Positions 42,701 through 52,251 of a stretch of DNA of 64,000 bases are shown piece by piece; the stretch's first letter is position 1, and every line of letters begins with the position of its first letter. The translations under genes and the position numbers were made by a program. Source of the DNA: JAJAZB01 sp964244295 (lineage in GTDB: Bacteria > Bacteroidota > Bacteroidia > Cytophagales > Spirosomataceae); contig CAXTIG010000038.1 of NCBI GenBank assembly GCA_964244295.1, forward strand, positions 9,889 through 73,888. Reading direction: 5' to 3'. The notes beneath the pieces were generated by a model. It saw nothing but the letters and a program-made list of their open reading frames with translations. It did no database searches and was not told the DNA's origin.

Positions 42701-45700
42701 ATGAAACAGTTCCTACTTTTTCTGCTTGCAGGCGGCCTGAGCCTGACTGCCGCCCGCGCCGAACGGGTGCGCCTGACGGGTCTCGTCACCGACGAGGCCA
42801 ACGAACCCCTCGTGGGCGTCACCATCGTCGAGAAAGCCACCCAACGCGGCACCGTCACGGATGCCAACGGGCGGTTTGTTTTCGAGGCCGCCCCTGGGGT
42901 CACGCTCGTGTTTTCGTTCATCGGTTACGAGGTGAAGGAAATCGTGGTGGGCAACCAGACGACGCTCGACGTGCAATTGGTACCGGGTGCCCAGCAACTC
43001 AACGAAGTAGTGGCCGTGGGCTACCAGACCTTTCGCAAGAGCGACGTAACCGGCTCGATTTCCAGCCTGAAAGCGGGCGAACTCAACCTCACCACACCCA
43101 CGTTAGGCCAGTCGCTGGTGGGCAAGGTGGCCGGGGTGCAGGTGGCGCAGGTGAGCGGCGCGCCCTACGTGAGCACCAAGATTCGAGTGCGGGGCGTGGG
43201 GTCCATCAACGCCAACTCCGACCCGCTGTACGTCATCGATGGCTACCCGGTCACGGACCTGTTCATCAACCCCAACGACATCGAGAGCATTGACATCCTC
43301 AAAGACGCCGCCTCGGCGGCCATCTATGGCTCACGGGCGGCCGGGGGCGTGGTGCTCATCACGACCAAGCGCGGCAAGGAAGGCAAGGGCCGGTTTGAGT
43401 ACGACGTGCAGTACGGCGTCAACCAACTGGCTAAAAAGGTAGAATTGCTCAACGCCACGGAGTTTGCCCAACTGCTTATCGACGCCCGCAACAACACCTA
43501 CCGCGACCTGATGCAGAACGCGGGCAAACCCTTTTCCGGCGCCAATTTCTCGGACCCCAACGCCACCCGCATCGCCAACGTCGGCAACGCCAGTGCGGTG
43601 AGCATTCCGGCCGAGTTCTACGATTTTGCCTCGCAGAAACTCATCGCCCCGACCGTCAACACCGACTGGCAGGATGAGTTGTACCAAAACGCGCTCGTGC
43701 AGCGCCACAACCTGTCGTTTTCGGGCGGCACCGCCGGCACGCGCTACGCCATCAGCGGGGGCTACCAGGGCCAGCCGGGGATTATCCGCAGCACCAGGCA
43801 GGAGCGCATCAACGTGCGCGCCAACATTGACGGGCAGCTTAACCCCCGCCTGCGGGTGGCGGCCAACCTGGCCGTGACCCACACCCAAAACCGCGAGGTA
43901 CGCGAGGGGCGTTTCAACCAGGGGCCTATTCTGGGCGCGCTGATTTACCCCCCGTTTTTCCGGGCTTACAACGACGACGGCTCCCTGCGCAAGAACGAAG
44001 CCGCCGCCCAGCAGCCCCTCTACGGCTACCAGAGCATTGAAAATCCGGTGGCACTGGCCACCGAGGTACACATCGGGCGACGGGGGCTGCGGGGCACCTA
44101 CAATGGCAGCGTGAGCTACGACCTGCTGCCGGGCTGGCAGGCCAAACTCAACCTGGGGATGCAGACCTACTCGGAAAAGTACGATTTCTACTACCCCACC
44201 AGCCTGAGCAGCGGGGCCAACCCGCCCGGCTCGGCCCAGGCCATTGCCGCCGCCACGGTGACGGCCCAGAACCTGACCCAGATGGACCGGCTGGCCGAGC
44301 TGACCACCACGTACACCCGGCAGTTTGGCCGCCACAGCCTCAACGCCCTGGCGGGCTACACCGCCCAGCGCTTCGACGCCGACCAGGTGAGCGTATCGGC
44401 CAACGGGTTGCAAAACGACCGCATCGAAGAAATCACCGCGCGCGGGGCCGACCCCACCAACTTCTTCCTCAACGCGGGTGGTACTTTCAAGACCACCAAC
44501 ACGCTGCTGTCGTACCTGGCGCGGGTGGCTTACAACTTCGACGAGCGGTACTTCCTGACGGCCTCCATCCGTCGCGATGGGTCGAGCCGGTTCGGGCCGC
44601 TCAACCGCTGGGGGACGTTTCCGTCCGTCTCGGCGGGCTGGGACCTTTCGCGCGAAGCGTTCTACGGCGATTGGCTCGGGGCCGCTTCAACCCTGAAACT
44701 GCGGGCGAGCTGGGGACTGAGTGGCACCAACAACATCGCCGGGAATTACAACTACCTGCAAACGATGGCCAACCCCAGCGGGGTGGTGTTTGGTACCAGC
44801 ACCATCAACACGGCGGCCTGGGCCGGGGCCATCAAAGACCAGCGCATCGGCTGGGAATCGACCTCGCAGTACAACCTCGGGCTGGATGCCGGGCTGCTCA
44901 ACAACCGGCTGTCGGTGCTCGTCAACTACTACCTCAGCCGCTCGTTCAACCTCCTCTTCAACCAGCCCATCTCGGCTATCGCCGGTTCGACCAGTATTTT
45001 GACCAACCTGCGCGACTCGCGGGTGCAAAACCAGGGCTTCGACCTGCAACTCGACGGCCGGGTCATTGCCACCCGCGACCTGAAGGTAAACCTGAGCGGC
45101 AACATCGGGCTGAACCGCAACAAAGTACTCAACATGGGCGGGGCCAACACCATCTTTTCCATCGGGGCCGAGCGCACCTACATCACGCACGTCACCCAGG
45201 AGGGGCAGCCCATCGGCATGTTTTACGGCTTTCGGGTGAAGGGCATGGTGCGCGAAAGCGACCTGGAAAACCTGGCCGCCGACAACGCCGTCTACAACGC
45301 GGCCACCCAATCGTTTCCCAAAGGGTACGTCATCAAAGGCCCGCCCCGCTCGACGGCCTCGAGCAATCCGCTCCGGCCCGGCGACTTGTACTTCGAGGAC
45401 GTCAACGGCGACGGGGTGGTAACCGACGCCGACAAGACCGTCATCGGCAGTCCGTACCCAAAGTTCATTTACGGCCTGTCGCTCACGGCCAGCTACCGGG
45501 GCTTCGATTTGAGCAGTTCGTTTAATGGCATTTACGGCAGCCAGATCCTCGACGGGCAGGATTACTACCTCTTCAACCTGGAAGCCTCGGGCAACCAGTA
45601 TTCCGTGGTGGCCGACCGCTACCGCTCCGAATCCGAGTCGGGCGACGGGTCGGTGTACCGGGCCGCCCGGGGCGGCACCCAGAGCAACAGCACCCGCCTG

Positions 45701-45970
45701 TCGAGTTTTTACCTGCAACCCGGCTCGTACTTCCGCTGCACCAACATCACCCTCGGCTACACGCTGCCCGCCAAGTGGCTGGGGGGCGGCAAATTTTTGA
45801 GCAACGCCCGGGTGTACGTGGCCAGCGACAACGTTTTCACCCTGACCAAGTACAAGGGCTACAACCCCGAAGTAGACTACAACAACGGCGCAAACCTGAC
45901 CCCGGGTGTCGATTACGGCAATTATCCCCTGGCCCGGGGCTACTACGTAGGCGCGAAACTCACGTTTTGA
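42701..45970 (+). CDS. SusC/RagA family TonB-dependent outer-membrane receptor
   Basis: The 1089-residue protein has a signal peptide (1-20), an N-terminal carboxypeptidase-like regulatory domain (about 22-108, VTDEANEPLVGVTIVEK), the SusC signature NEVVAVGYQTFRKSDVTGS, a plug domain with DPLYVIDGYPV and ESIDILKDAASAAIYGSRA, and a C-terminal beta barrel ending in F. It has no STN domain, so anti-sigma signalling is not expected. SusC proteins import ligands bound by the partner SusD lipoprotein with TonB energy. Confidence 0.97.
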   Translation: MKQFLLFLLAGGLSLTAARAERVRLTGLVTDEANEPLVGVTIVEKATQRGTVTDANGRFVFEAAPGVTLVFSFIGYEVKEIVVGNQTTLDVQLVPGAQQLNEVVAVGYQTFRKSDVTGSISSLKAGELNLTTPTLGQSLVGKVAGVQVAQVSGAPYVSTKIRVRGVGSINANSDPLYVIDGYPVTDLFINPNDIESIDILKDAASAAIYGSRAAGGVVLITTKRGKEGKGRFEYDVQYGVNQLAKKVELLNATEFAQLLIDARNNTYRDLMQNAGKPFSGANFSDPNATRIANVGNASAVSIPAEFYDFASQKLIAPTVNTDWQDELYQNALVQRHNLSFSGGTAGTRYAISGGYQGQPGIIRSTRQERINVRANIDGQLNPRLRVAANLAVTHTQNREVREGRFNQGPILGALIYPPFFRAYNDDGSLRKNEAAAQQPLYGYQSIENPVALATEVHIGRRGLRGTYNGSVSYDLLPGWQAKLNLGMQTYSEKYDFYYPTSLSSGANPPGSAQAIAAATVTAQNLTQMDRLAELTTTYTRQFGRHSLNALAGYTAQRFDADQVSVSANGLQNDRIEEITARGADPTNFFLNAGGTFKTTNTLLSYLARVAYNFDERYFLTASIRRDGSSRFGPLNRWGTFPSVSAGWDLSREAFYGDWLGAASTLKLRASWGLSGTNNIAGNYNYLQTMANPSGVVFGTSTINTAAWAGAIKDQRIGWESTSQYNLGLDAGLLNNRLSVLVNYYLSRSFNLLFNQPISAIAGSTSILTNLRDSRVQNQGFDLQLDGRVIATRDLKVNLSGNIGLNRNKVLNMGGANTIFSIGAERTYITHVTQEGQPIGMFYGFRVKGMVRESDLENLAADNAVYNAATQSFPKGYVIKGPPRSTASSNPLRPGDLYFEDVNGDGVVTDADKTVIGSPYPKFIYGLSLTASYRGFDLSSSFNGIYGSQILDGQDYYLFNLEASGNQYSVVADRYRSESESGDGSVYRAARGGTQSNSTRLSSFYLQPGSYFRCTNITLGYTLPAKWLGGGKFLSNARVYVASDNVFTLTKYKGYNPEVDYNNGANLTPGVDYGNYPLARGYYVGAKLTF

Positions 45971-46012
45971 AAAGTACCCTGCCTCGCAGGCAGGGCCTAA
46001 CGATCCAATACC

Positions 46013-47545
46013 ATGACCAAACCCACGCGCGTCCTCTGGGGGCTGTTGCTCCTGGCAGGCTGCAAAGCCGATCCGTTTCTGGTCCAGACCGACCCCAATG
46101 CCATTGCTTCCGCCACGTTTTACCAAACTGAGAACGATGTGTTGCTTGGGCTGAACGGCGTGTACCAGTCGCTGCGCAACAACAACGGCCTGGCCGAAGG
46201 CAGTGGCCTTTACAGCGAAGAGCGCTCCGACAACACGGGCCGCAACGACACCCAGTCGAACGCTGGGGAGCCATTTCAGTTCAACGATTTTTCATTGCTG
46301 CCAAGCAATTCCTACCTCCGAAGTCACTGGGGCGTCCTGTACCAGACCATCACGCGGGCCAACCAGGTGCTCGCCGGGATGGAAACGGTAACGTTCACCG
46401 CAGCAAACGCCGATTTGAAAAAGCAGTACGCCGCCGAGGCCAAATTCCTGCGGGCGCTGGTGTACTTTCACCTCGTGCGGAAGTTTGGCGATGTACCCTT
46501 AGTTACCAGGCCGCTCAACACCGCCGAGGAGGTCCAGGCCAGCACCTTCCGCGAGAAACGCGAAACCGTTTACGCCCAAATCGTGGCCGATTTGCAGGAA
46601 GCCGCCGCCAGCCCCCTGCCCACCCTGCAACCGCTTACGGGCAAGGGCCGGGTGTCGAAGGCTGCCGCCAACGCCCTGCTCGGCCAGGTGTACCTGACCA
46701 TGGCCACCACCCTCGACGCGGCCACCCGCACGGCCAACCTCAACGCCGCCAAAGCGGCCCTGACCACCGCCTACGGCATGCGCAGCTTTGGGTTGCTCAA
46801 GGAAATTCCCTACGCCGACGTGTTCGACGTGGCCAAGAAATCGACCAATCCCGAAATCATCTTCCAGATCGTGTACCGGCAGGGCGACGCCAACTTCGCC
46901 TCGGGCATCGCCGCCAGCAACCAGGCGCAGGGCGAAACCGTCAATTCGCTGCGGCCCAACACCGGCGCGGGCGGGAACGTGACGCCTGACTTGGTAAAAG
47001 ACTACGAGGAGAATGATGTACGGAAGGATTTTTCCATTAAATACGCCAACGCGGCCAACGTCAGGGATTGGTTCATCGCTAAATTCCGCGACCCCAGCCC
47101 GGCCGCCGGTACGCTGGGGTACGGCGGCAACGACTGGATTCTGCTGCGCTACGCCGACGTGATCCTCCTGCTGGCCGAAGTAAACGTGTACCTCGGCGAC
47201 GAAACCACCGCCATCGGTTTTCTCGATCAGGTGCGCGAGCGAGCCAAATTGCCGCTCTACGCCGTGGCCCGCCTCAACCCATCCTACAGTACGAAATACC
47301 CGACGCTGAAACTGGCGATTCTGCATGAGCGTCGGGTGGAACTGGCCTTTGAGAACCACCGCTGGTACGATCTCCTCCGCACGTTCACCCCCGTTGAATT
47401 GGTGGCGTACGTCGGGTCCAAAGCCCAGGCGGACTTCGGTGCGGCGCGGCTCATTAATTTTGGTCCGAAAGACTACTATTACCCCATTCCACTTGATGAA
47501 GTAAAACTTAACCCCGAGCGGATGTACCAAAATCCGGGCTACTGA
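46013..47545 (+). CDS. SusD/RagB family nutrient-binding lipoprotein
   Basis: The 510-residue lipoprotein (lipobox Cys17 in LLAGCKA) has the SusD TPR-like N-terminus (YQTENDVLLGLNGVYQSLR; AEAKFLRALVYFHLVRKFGDVPLV) and C-terminal ILHERRVELAFENHRWYDLLR and YYYPIPLDEVKLNP. It pairs with the SusC 42 bases upstream. Phosphatases next to the pair suggest an organophosphate ligand, but no carbohydrate-active enzyme is nearby to confirm any substrate. Confidence 0.97.
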   Translation: MTKPTRVLWGLLLLAGCKADPFLVQTDPNAIASATFYQTENDVLLGLNGVYQSLRNNNGLAEGSGLYSEERSDNTGRNDTQSNAGEPFQFNDFSLLPSNSYLRSHWGVLYQTITRANQVLAGMETVTFTAANADLKKQYAAEAKFLRALVYFHLVRKFGDVPLVTRPLNTAEEVQASTFREKRETVYAQIVADLQEAAASPLPTLQPLTGKGRVSKAAANALLGQVYLTMATTLDAATRTANLNAAKAALTTAYGMRSFGLLKEIPYADVFDVAKKSTNPEIIFQIVYRQGDANFASGIAASNQAQGETVNSLRPNTGAGGNVTPDLVKDYEENDVRKDFSIKYANAANVRDWFIAKFRDPSPAAGTLGYGGNDWILLRYADVILLLAEVNVYLGDETTAIGFLDQVRERAKLPLYAVARLNPSYSTKYPTLKLAILHERRVELAFENHRWYDLLRTFTPVELVAYVGSKAQADFGAARLINFGPKDYYYPIPLDEVKLNPERMYQNPGY

Positions 47546-48125
47546 ATGAGTGTCTTCGAAGAGGAAGCCCCGCCCGACTTAATCGGGCGGGGCTTTTTTT
47601 GCCGCGCTCCTGGTTGGCCACCGTCCGCTCGGTGATGGTGCGCGTGGATTTGAGGTGAGCGATGAATTTTTTCAGCAGGGCGGGTGTGATTTCGGCGAAG
47701 TGAATGTCAGCGCCTTTCAGGAATTCTTTGAAGTGCTTGACGTGCGAGGCGTCGGAAGAGAGTTGGTTGAACTTGCCCGTTTTTTCCAGGTGTTCACAAT
47801 ACGCCTTAGCCTGGTTGAAAAAGGTACTCTTTCGGGCCGAGACCGACGTGCTTCGGATCGCCCGCGAAGACGTGTCGGTGTGGTTGGTTTCCATTTCCAG
47901 CAGTTTCTCGGTAAATTCAACCAGTTTCTTGGCCAGAAACTGGTTGTACCGCGTGGCATTTGGGTACGACTTTTTGACCCGTTGGGCGTTGGCGTCCCAA
48001 TCGGCAAGCCGGAGGGAATACCCCAGGTAGATGTAGGAGGTTTCCGTAGACGTAGGAGGTAGGGCCAGGGGATAGGTACCGTGGGCTTTGGCATTTTTGC
48101 GGAGAACTACCTTCACGGAAGCCAT
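47508..48125 (-). pseudogene. Tyrosine integrase N-terminal fragment
   Basis: The frame has the arm-binding and core-binding domains of Bacteroidota conjugative-element integrases: VKVVLRKNAKAHGTYPLAL, YIYLGYSLRLADWDANAQRVKKSYPN and ALLKKFIAHLKSTRTITERTV. Similarity ends at about 47610. The frame then runs through the SusD terminator without the catalytic domain (R, H-x-x-R, Y). About 170 of roughly 400 residues remain. A promoter is still present upstream. Confidence 0.85.
47565..47598. terminator. Strong terminator after SusD
   Basis: A perfect 13-bp stem (AAGCCCCGCCCGA and complement) with a CTTAA loop is followed by T7. Confidence 0.92.
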
Positions 48126-48157
48126 TTTGGGGTGTGTTTTAAGTCGGTATCAGGACA

Positions 48158-48189
48158 ACAATTTACGATTTCGCGTGAACTCATACAAA
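48158..48189 (-). promoter_or_regulatory. Promoter of the integrase fragment
   Basis: On the minus strand a TTTG (48186-48189) and TAAATTGT (48158-48165, one mismatch) are 20 bases apart, upstream of the ATG at 48125. Confidence 0.45.
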
Positions 48190-48256
48190 TTTATCTTTTT
48201 GTAAACATCTGAATATAAACCATATATAAACAAATCAAACCACATCAAACCAGAAT

Positions 48257-48826
48257 ATGCAGGACATCGAACCCTTTTTTGGTTGGGAAGACCGCTACAC
48301 CGCCGACGAAGACGAGCGTTCGCCGTTTTTTGGGCGGGAGTATAATTTCCAGCAGTACGAAAACGACATCTACGGCTACTACATCCACCCGTCGTGGGAC
48401 GAAATTGGCTCCGAAACGCTGTACTGCAAGATTCTCTACGCCGACTACGACCGGCGCTACGCGGTCATCGAGTTGTTCGGCGAGTGGAACGACACGCTGC
48501 ACAACGACGTGATGCACCTCAAGCGCAACGTGATTGACGTGCTCACGCACGAGGGCATTAACCAGTACATTTTGATTGGCGAAAACATCCTCAACTTCCA
48601 CGGCTCCGACGACGAATACTACGCCGAGTGGTTCGAAGAGGTGGAAGAAGGCTGGATTGCGGGAGTCAATTTCCGCGCATTCGTCGAAACCGAGTGGCGT
48701 CGCTACCACATCGACAACTACATCAACTCCGGCGGTACGCTCAACGACATCGCCAACTGGCGCACGCTCAAACCGAGTTTGTTTTACGAGTTGGTGAGGC
48801 GGTTGATTCAAAGAAGGTTGGCCTGA
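48257..48826 (+). CDS. Conserved Bacteroidota protein (DUF6495-like)
   Basis: The 189-residue acidic protein starts MQDIEPFFGWEDRYTAD.DERSPFFGREY, with many Tyr/Asp/Glu residues and IHPSWDEIGSETLY and VMHLKRNVIDVLTHEGINQYILIGENILNFHGSDDEYYAEW. Highly conserved homologues of unknown function exist across Bacteroidota; I recall the DUF6495 label but cannot verify it. No signal or membrane segment. Confidence 0.7.
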   Translation: MQDIEPFFGWEDRYTADEDERSPFFGREYNFQQYENDIYGYYIHPSWDEIGSETLYCKILYADYDRRYAVIELFGEWNDTLHNDVMHLKRNVIDVLTHEGINQYILIGENILNFHGSDDEYYAEWFEEVEEGWIAGVNFRAFVETEWRRYHIDNYINSGGTLNDIANWRTLKPSLFYELVRRLIQRRLA

Positions 48827-48835
48827 TCTTCCTGT

Positions 48836-48929
48836 CTGTCATCCTGAGCTTGCGAAGGACCTTTCGAGGTTATCAACCGAGTAGTTGGCTACCTACCTCG
48901 AAAGGTCCTTCGCAAGCTCAGGATGACAG
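48836..48929. repeat. Palindrome of TGTCATCCTGAGCTTGCGAA type
   Basis: 35-base arms around a 24-base loop. Same arm family as the copies at 24026, 55061 and 58160 but a different loop. Confidence 0.92.
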
Positions 48930-49023
48930 GGCAAGAAGCACTTGAAAAATAAGCCATTGCATTGGTTTGTTAACCGGAATAATTCTTCTTTGTAAAACAA
49001 TCCCTGCTAACCACCCTACCCCA

Positions 49024-49692
49024 ATGGCGAAGACGAACAAAAAACCCGCACCTGCTCCGAAAGCTTCCGCACCAACATCCCCCGCACCCAAACCCGCTAC
49101 GCCCAGTGTGAAAGCAGAGGCGAAAGTCGAGGAAGTTCAGGTGAAGGCCGAAAGCAAGTTGGAAGAACTGAAAGACACCGCCGTCGAAAAAATTGAGGCC
49201 TTGGCCACCGCCGCCAACGACAAGGTCGAAGACCTAACCGGCGTGGACGTGGCCGAAAAAGCCGCCGAAATCTCAACGAAAGCGGCTGCGAAACTCGAAG
49301 AAATCAGCGACGCGACCGCCGAAAAACTAAGCGAGTTGCAGGAAGCTGCTTCCGAGAAATTCGAGGAAGTAAAAGCCGCCACCAACGCCAAAATCGCCGA
49401 CCTCAGCGACGGGGATGTGGGGGCGAAAGTGGCCGAAATTAAAGCCGATGCCGCCGAGAGCATCGCCGAGTTGAAAGCCGAAGCCAAAGAGCAACTGGCT
49501 GTGGCGCAGGAGAAATTTGAAGAAGTAAAAACCGAAGCTGCCGAAAAATTCGAGGAATTGAAGGCCGAAGCCAGCGAGCAATTCGCTGCTGCCGGGGAAA
49601 AATTAGAAGACCTGAAAGAAGAAGCCGTCGAACAGGTAGCCGTCGTGAAAACCAAGGCCAAAGGCTTCTGGGCGCGGTTGTTTGGGAAGTAA
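49024..49692 (+). CDS. Amphipathic coiled-coil repeat protein (apolipoprotein/LEA-like)
   Basis: The 222-residue protein has a Pro/Ala/Lys-rich head (residues 1-30), then about 170 residues of 11-residue-type repeats (AxEKxEELKxEA variants) with alternating Ala, Lys and Glu. A tryptophan-containing tail (KGFWARLFGK) follows and could bind membranes. Such proteins resemble LEA-like or apolipoprotein-like stress or membrane-stabilising proteins. The ATG at 49024 matches the AT-poor coding start. Confidence 0.65.
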   Translation: MAKTNKKPAPAPKASAPTSPAPKPATPSVKAEAKVEEVQVKAESKLEELKDTAVEKIEALATAANDKVEDLTGVDVAEKAAEISTKAAAKLEEISDATAEKLSELQEAASEKFEEVKAATNAKIADLSDGDVGAKVAEIKADAAESIAELKAEAKEQLAVAQEKFEEVKTEAAEKFEELKAEASEQFAAAGEKLEDLKEEAVEQVAVVKTKAKGFWARLFGK

Positions 49693-49811
49693 ATTCCCCC
49701 TTTGAAGGGGGGTGCGTAAGGTGGTGCGGCGGCAGGGGGATGTTGGCCGGACGCGCGCGGACATCCCCCTCCTACCGCACTGCCTACCGCGCCCCCTTGA
49801 AAGGGGGAATT
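49692..49811. repeat. Palindrome of AATTCCCCCTTTGAAGGGGG type
   Basis: About 21-base outer arms with two mismatches and a long GC-rich interior partly pairing (AGGGGGATGT with ACATCCCCCT). Lies between convergent genes and abuts the stop of the coiled-coil gene. Confidence 0.85.
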
Positions 49812-49812
49812 C

Positions 49813-52008
49813 TTACCTTACATCTTTCCCCCCGCCCACGTACCGCTCAAAAAACTCGTAAATCCGCAGCATCCGGTCGATGCGCTGACGGGGATTGCCG
49901 CTGCGCGAAAGTTCGTGGGTGGCCCCCGGTATCCGTACGTACTCCACGGGGCGGTTCAAAATCTTCAAACTCTTGTACATCATTTCACTCTGAATCGGGC
50001 CGGTGCGCAGGTCGTTTTCGCCGTGCTTGATGAGCAGCGGCGTGCGGATGTTTTGCACGAAACTGTAGGGCGAATTGCCCGTCAGCACGTGTTCCTGCCC
50101 GTCGAGCCAGGGGTACTGAAAATAGCCCGGAATGAGCCGCCAGGCGTTGCCTTCGCCCAAAAACGTGGTCAGGTCGTACACGCCGCGCTGGGCGAAGGCG
50201 GCCTTGAAGCGGTGGTCGTGGGCCACAATCCAGGCCGTGAGGTAGCCCGCGTAGGAGCCGCCCGTGATGACTTGCCGACTCGTGTCCACCCAGGGTTCGC
50301 GGGCGGCGGCACTGGCGGCGGCCAGCACGTCGGAGGCCGGGCCGGTGCCCCAATCCTTGATGTTGGCCCGCTGAAACTCCAGTCCGTAGCCCCCCGACCC
50401 GCGCGGGTTAGCGTACACGCTGCCGTAGCCTTTGCCGCACAAAAACTGGAATTCGTGCCACATCGAGGCTTCGCCCGGCCCCCACATGGCCGTAGGGCCG
50501 CCGTGCATGTTGAGCACGAGCGGGTATTTTTTCCCGGCGTCCACCGTCGTTGGTTTCATGATCCAGTACTCCACCGTCTGGCCTTTGTCGTTGGCGAGCA
50601 GGTATTTTTCCGGAAAACTCAGGGCTTTGTTTTTGAGCCAGTCGAGGTTGTGGCTGCTCAGGCGGGTTTGTTTTTTGGCGCTCAAATCGGCGGCGTATAG
50701 TTCGGAGGGGTTGGCTACTTCGGTTTTAGCAAACAAGAGCCGATTGTTGGTCAGGTCGAAATCGCCCACGCCGCTGTCGAAGTCGGTCAGGCGCTCCAGT
50801 TTCCGGCTTTTGGTTTCGAGCCGGTGCAGCGGCACGCCGCCGTTGGAAGCAGCCGTGAAGTAGAGCGCACGGCTGTCTTTGGCCCAGGTGAGGTTACCCG
50901 GCGAGCGGTCGAAATCCACCTCCGCCGCGTTGCGCAAGGTAGGCGGGCCGGAGTTGCTCAACTTCAATTCGGCCAGCATCAGTTTCGGGAAATTCACGCC
51001 TTCGGAGGGCGAAGTCAGCCAGGCCAGCCACTTGCCGTCGGGCGAGGGCGTCGGGGCCGTTGCCCTGGCTTGGCGGCGTTGGAGTTCGTTGAGCGCGTAG
51101 TCCGACTCGATGGCGTTGACGGCGTTGAGCCGGGCAATGACGAGGCCCGCTTCGAGTTCGCGGTCGGGGTGCTGGTCGGGGTTGAGGCCGGTGCTGTACA
51201 TCAGGTGCCGGTTGTCGGCCCAGGCTACGCCGCCGTAACTCTGAAAACCCGTAGTCAACAACCGGGGTTTGGCCCCCTCCACCAGGTTCAGGATGACCAG
51301 GTGGCTGAAACTAAAATCCGGCTGGGTCGTGGATTCGCCCTGAAAATTGAGCCGGTTGAACACCTTCGCTTTTTTGTCGACCACGTCCTGGTCGAGGTAC
51401 GCGCGGATTTCGGCCAGCGAGCCGTCGGGATTCGCCTTTATTTTTTTGTCAACCCTTAAAAAATCGTTGCTGGCAAAACCCGGTTTTTCCGTCGGCCAGG
51501 TCGGCACGGCCTTGTTGGGGTTGAAGAGCGAATCGGTCAGCAAGTCGGCCTGCGGCAGGCTCACCGAAAACACCACCTTCGTGCCGTCGGGCGAGAGCAC
51601 CGGGTTGCTGGCCCCGTACTTCCAGTCGGTGAGTTGTTGGGGTTCGCCCCCGTCGAGCCGGAGCAGGAAAAGCTGGGATTTTTCTTTCACCGTGCGGGTA
51701 AAAACCAGCGAGTTGTTGTCGGCCCAAAGCCCCTTGCTCACGCTTTCCTTGCCCCGCGTGAGTTGGCGCGGCGGGTTGTTGAAATCGGTCAGCCAGAGGT
51801 GGGTGCGGTACTCGTAATCGAGCTTGTCGGTCTCGTGGGGTTCGAGGCCCTGTACGGCGTACACGGCCCGCTGCCCGTCGGGCGAGAAGGCGATGGCCTG
51901 CACGGTTTTGATTTTCGCCAAATCGCTCACCAGCACGCGGTCGGTGCCGGTTTGGGCGAGCAGCGCCAGGGGCAACAGAAAGAGCAGGAGGGGTAGGGAT
52001 TTTTTCAT
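49813..52008 (-). CDS. S9 family peptidase (acylaminoacyl/prolyl oligopeptidase-like), secreted
   Basis: The 731-residue protein has a signal peptide (MKKSLPLLLFLLPLALLAQ), a WD40-like beta-propeller domain (about 25-440, repeated SPDG motifs) and a C-terminal alpha/beta hydrolase domain with nucleophile GGSYAGY, acid in KHGENDLRTG and histidine in GATHELSRSG. It cleaves small peptides. I chose the ATG at 52008 because the open frame upstream has no protein-like composition and would include the palindrome at 52068. Confidence 0.93.
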   Translation of the reverse strand: MKKSLPLLLFLLPLALLAQTGTDRVLVSDLAKIKTVQAIAFSPDGQRAVYAVQGLEPHETDKLDYEYRTHLWLTDFNNPPRQLTRGKESVSKGLWADNNSLVFTRTVKEKSQLFLLRLDGGEPQQLTDWKYGASNPVLSPDGTKVVFSVSLPQADLLTDSLFNPNKAVPTWPTEKPGFASNDFLRVDKKIKANPDGSLAEIRAYLDQDVVDKKAKVFNRLNFQGESTTQPDFSFSHLVILNLVEGAKPRLLTTGFQSYGGVAWADNRHLMYSTGLNPDQHPDRELEAGLVIARLNAVNAIESDYALNELQRRQARATAPTPSPDGKWLAWLTSPSEGVNFPKLMLAELKLSNSGPPTLRNAAEVDFDRSPGNLTWAKDSRALYFTAASNGGVPLHRLETKSRKLERLTDFDSGVGDFDLTNNRLLFAKTEVANPSELYAADLSAKKQTRLSSHNLDWLKNKALSFPEKYLLANDKGQTVEYWIMKPTTVDAGKKYPLVLNMHGGPTAMWGPGEASMWHEFQFLCGKGYGSVYANPRGSGGYGLEFQRANIKDWGTGPASDVLAAASAAAREPWVDTSRQVITGGSYAGYLTAWIVAHDHRFKAAFAQRGVYDLTTFLGEGNAWRLIPGYFQYPWLDGQEHVLTGNSPYSFVQNIRTPLLIKHGENDLRTGPIQSEMMYKSLKILNRPVEYVRIPGATHELSRSGNPRQRIDRMLRIYEFFERYVGGGKDVR

Positions 52009-52067
52009 GGGGGAAAAATAGCCAAAAATGGGGTTAGTTTTCAAGGAGGAATGTTTTGTCCGAAACG

Positions 52068-52157
52068 CGGGGGTCACCCTGAGCGGAGTCGAAGGGTGTG
52101 CGGTGGGCCAACGCTGACCAGCCGCACACCCTTCGACTCCGCTCAGGGTGACCCCCG
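52068..52157. repeat. Palindrome of GAGCGGAGTCGAAG type
   Basis: Perfect 36-base arms (52068-52103 and 52122-52157) between divergent genes; sister of the copy at 20728. Confidence 0.95.
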
Positions 52158-52251
52158 TTTGAACCCTTAAGTACAAACGGAGTTCGAGAAAACAGATGAG
52201 GTTCCCGTAAAATATCCCGTATTTTTCCGCCAATTCCTTCCCCTTTTTTCT

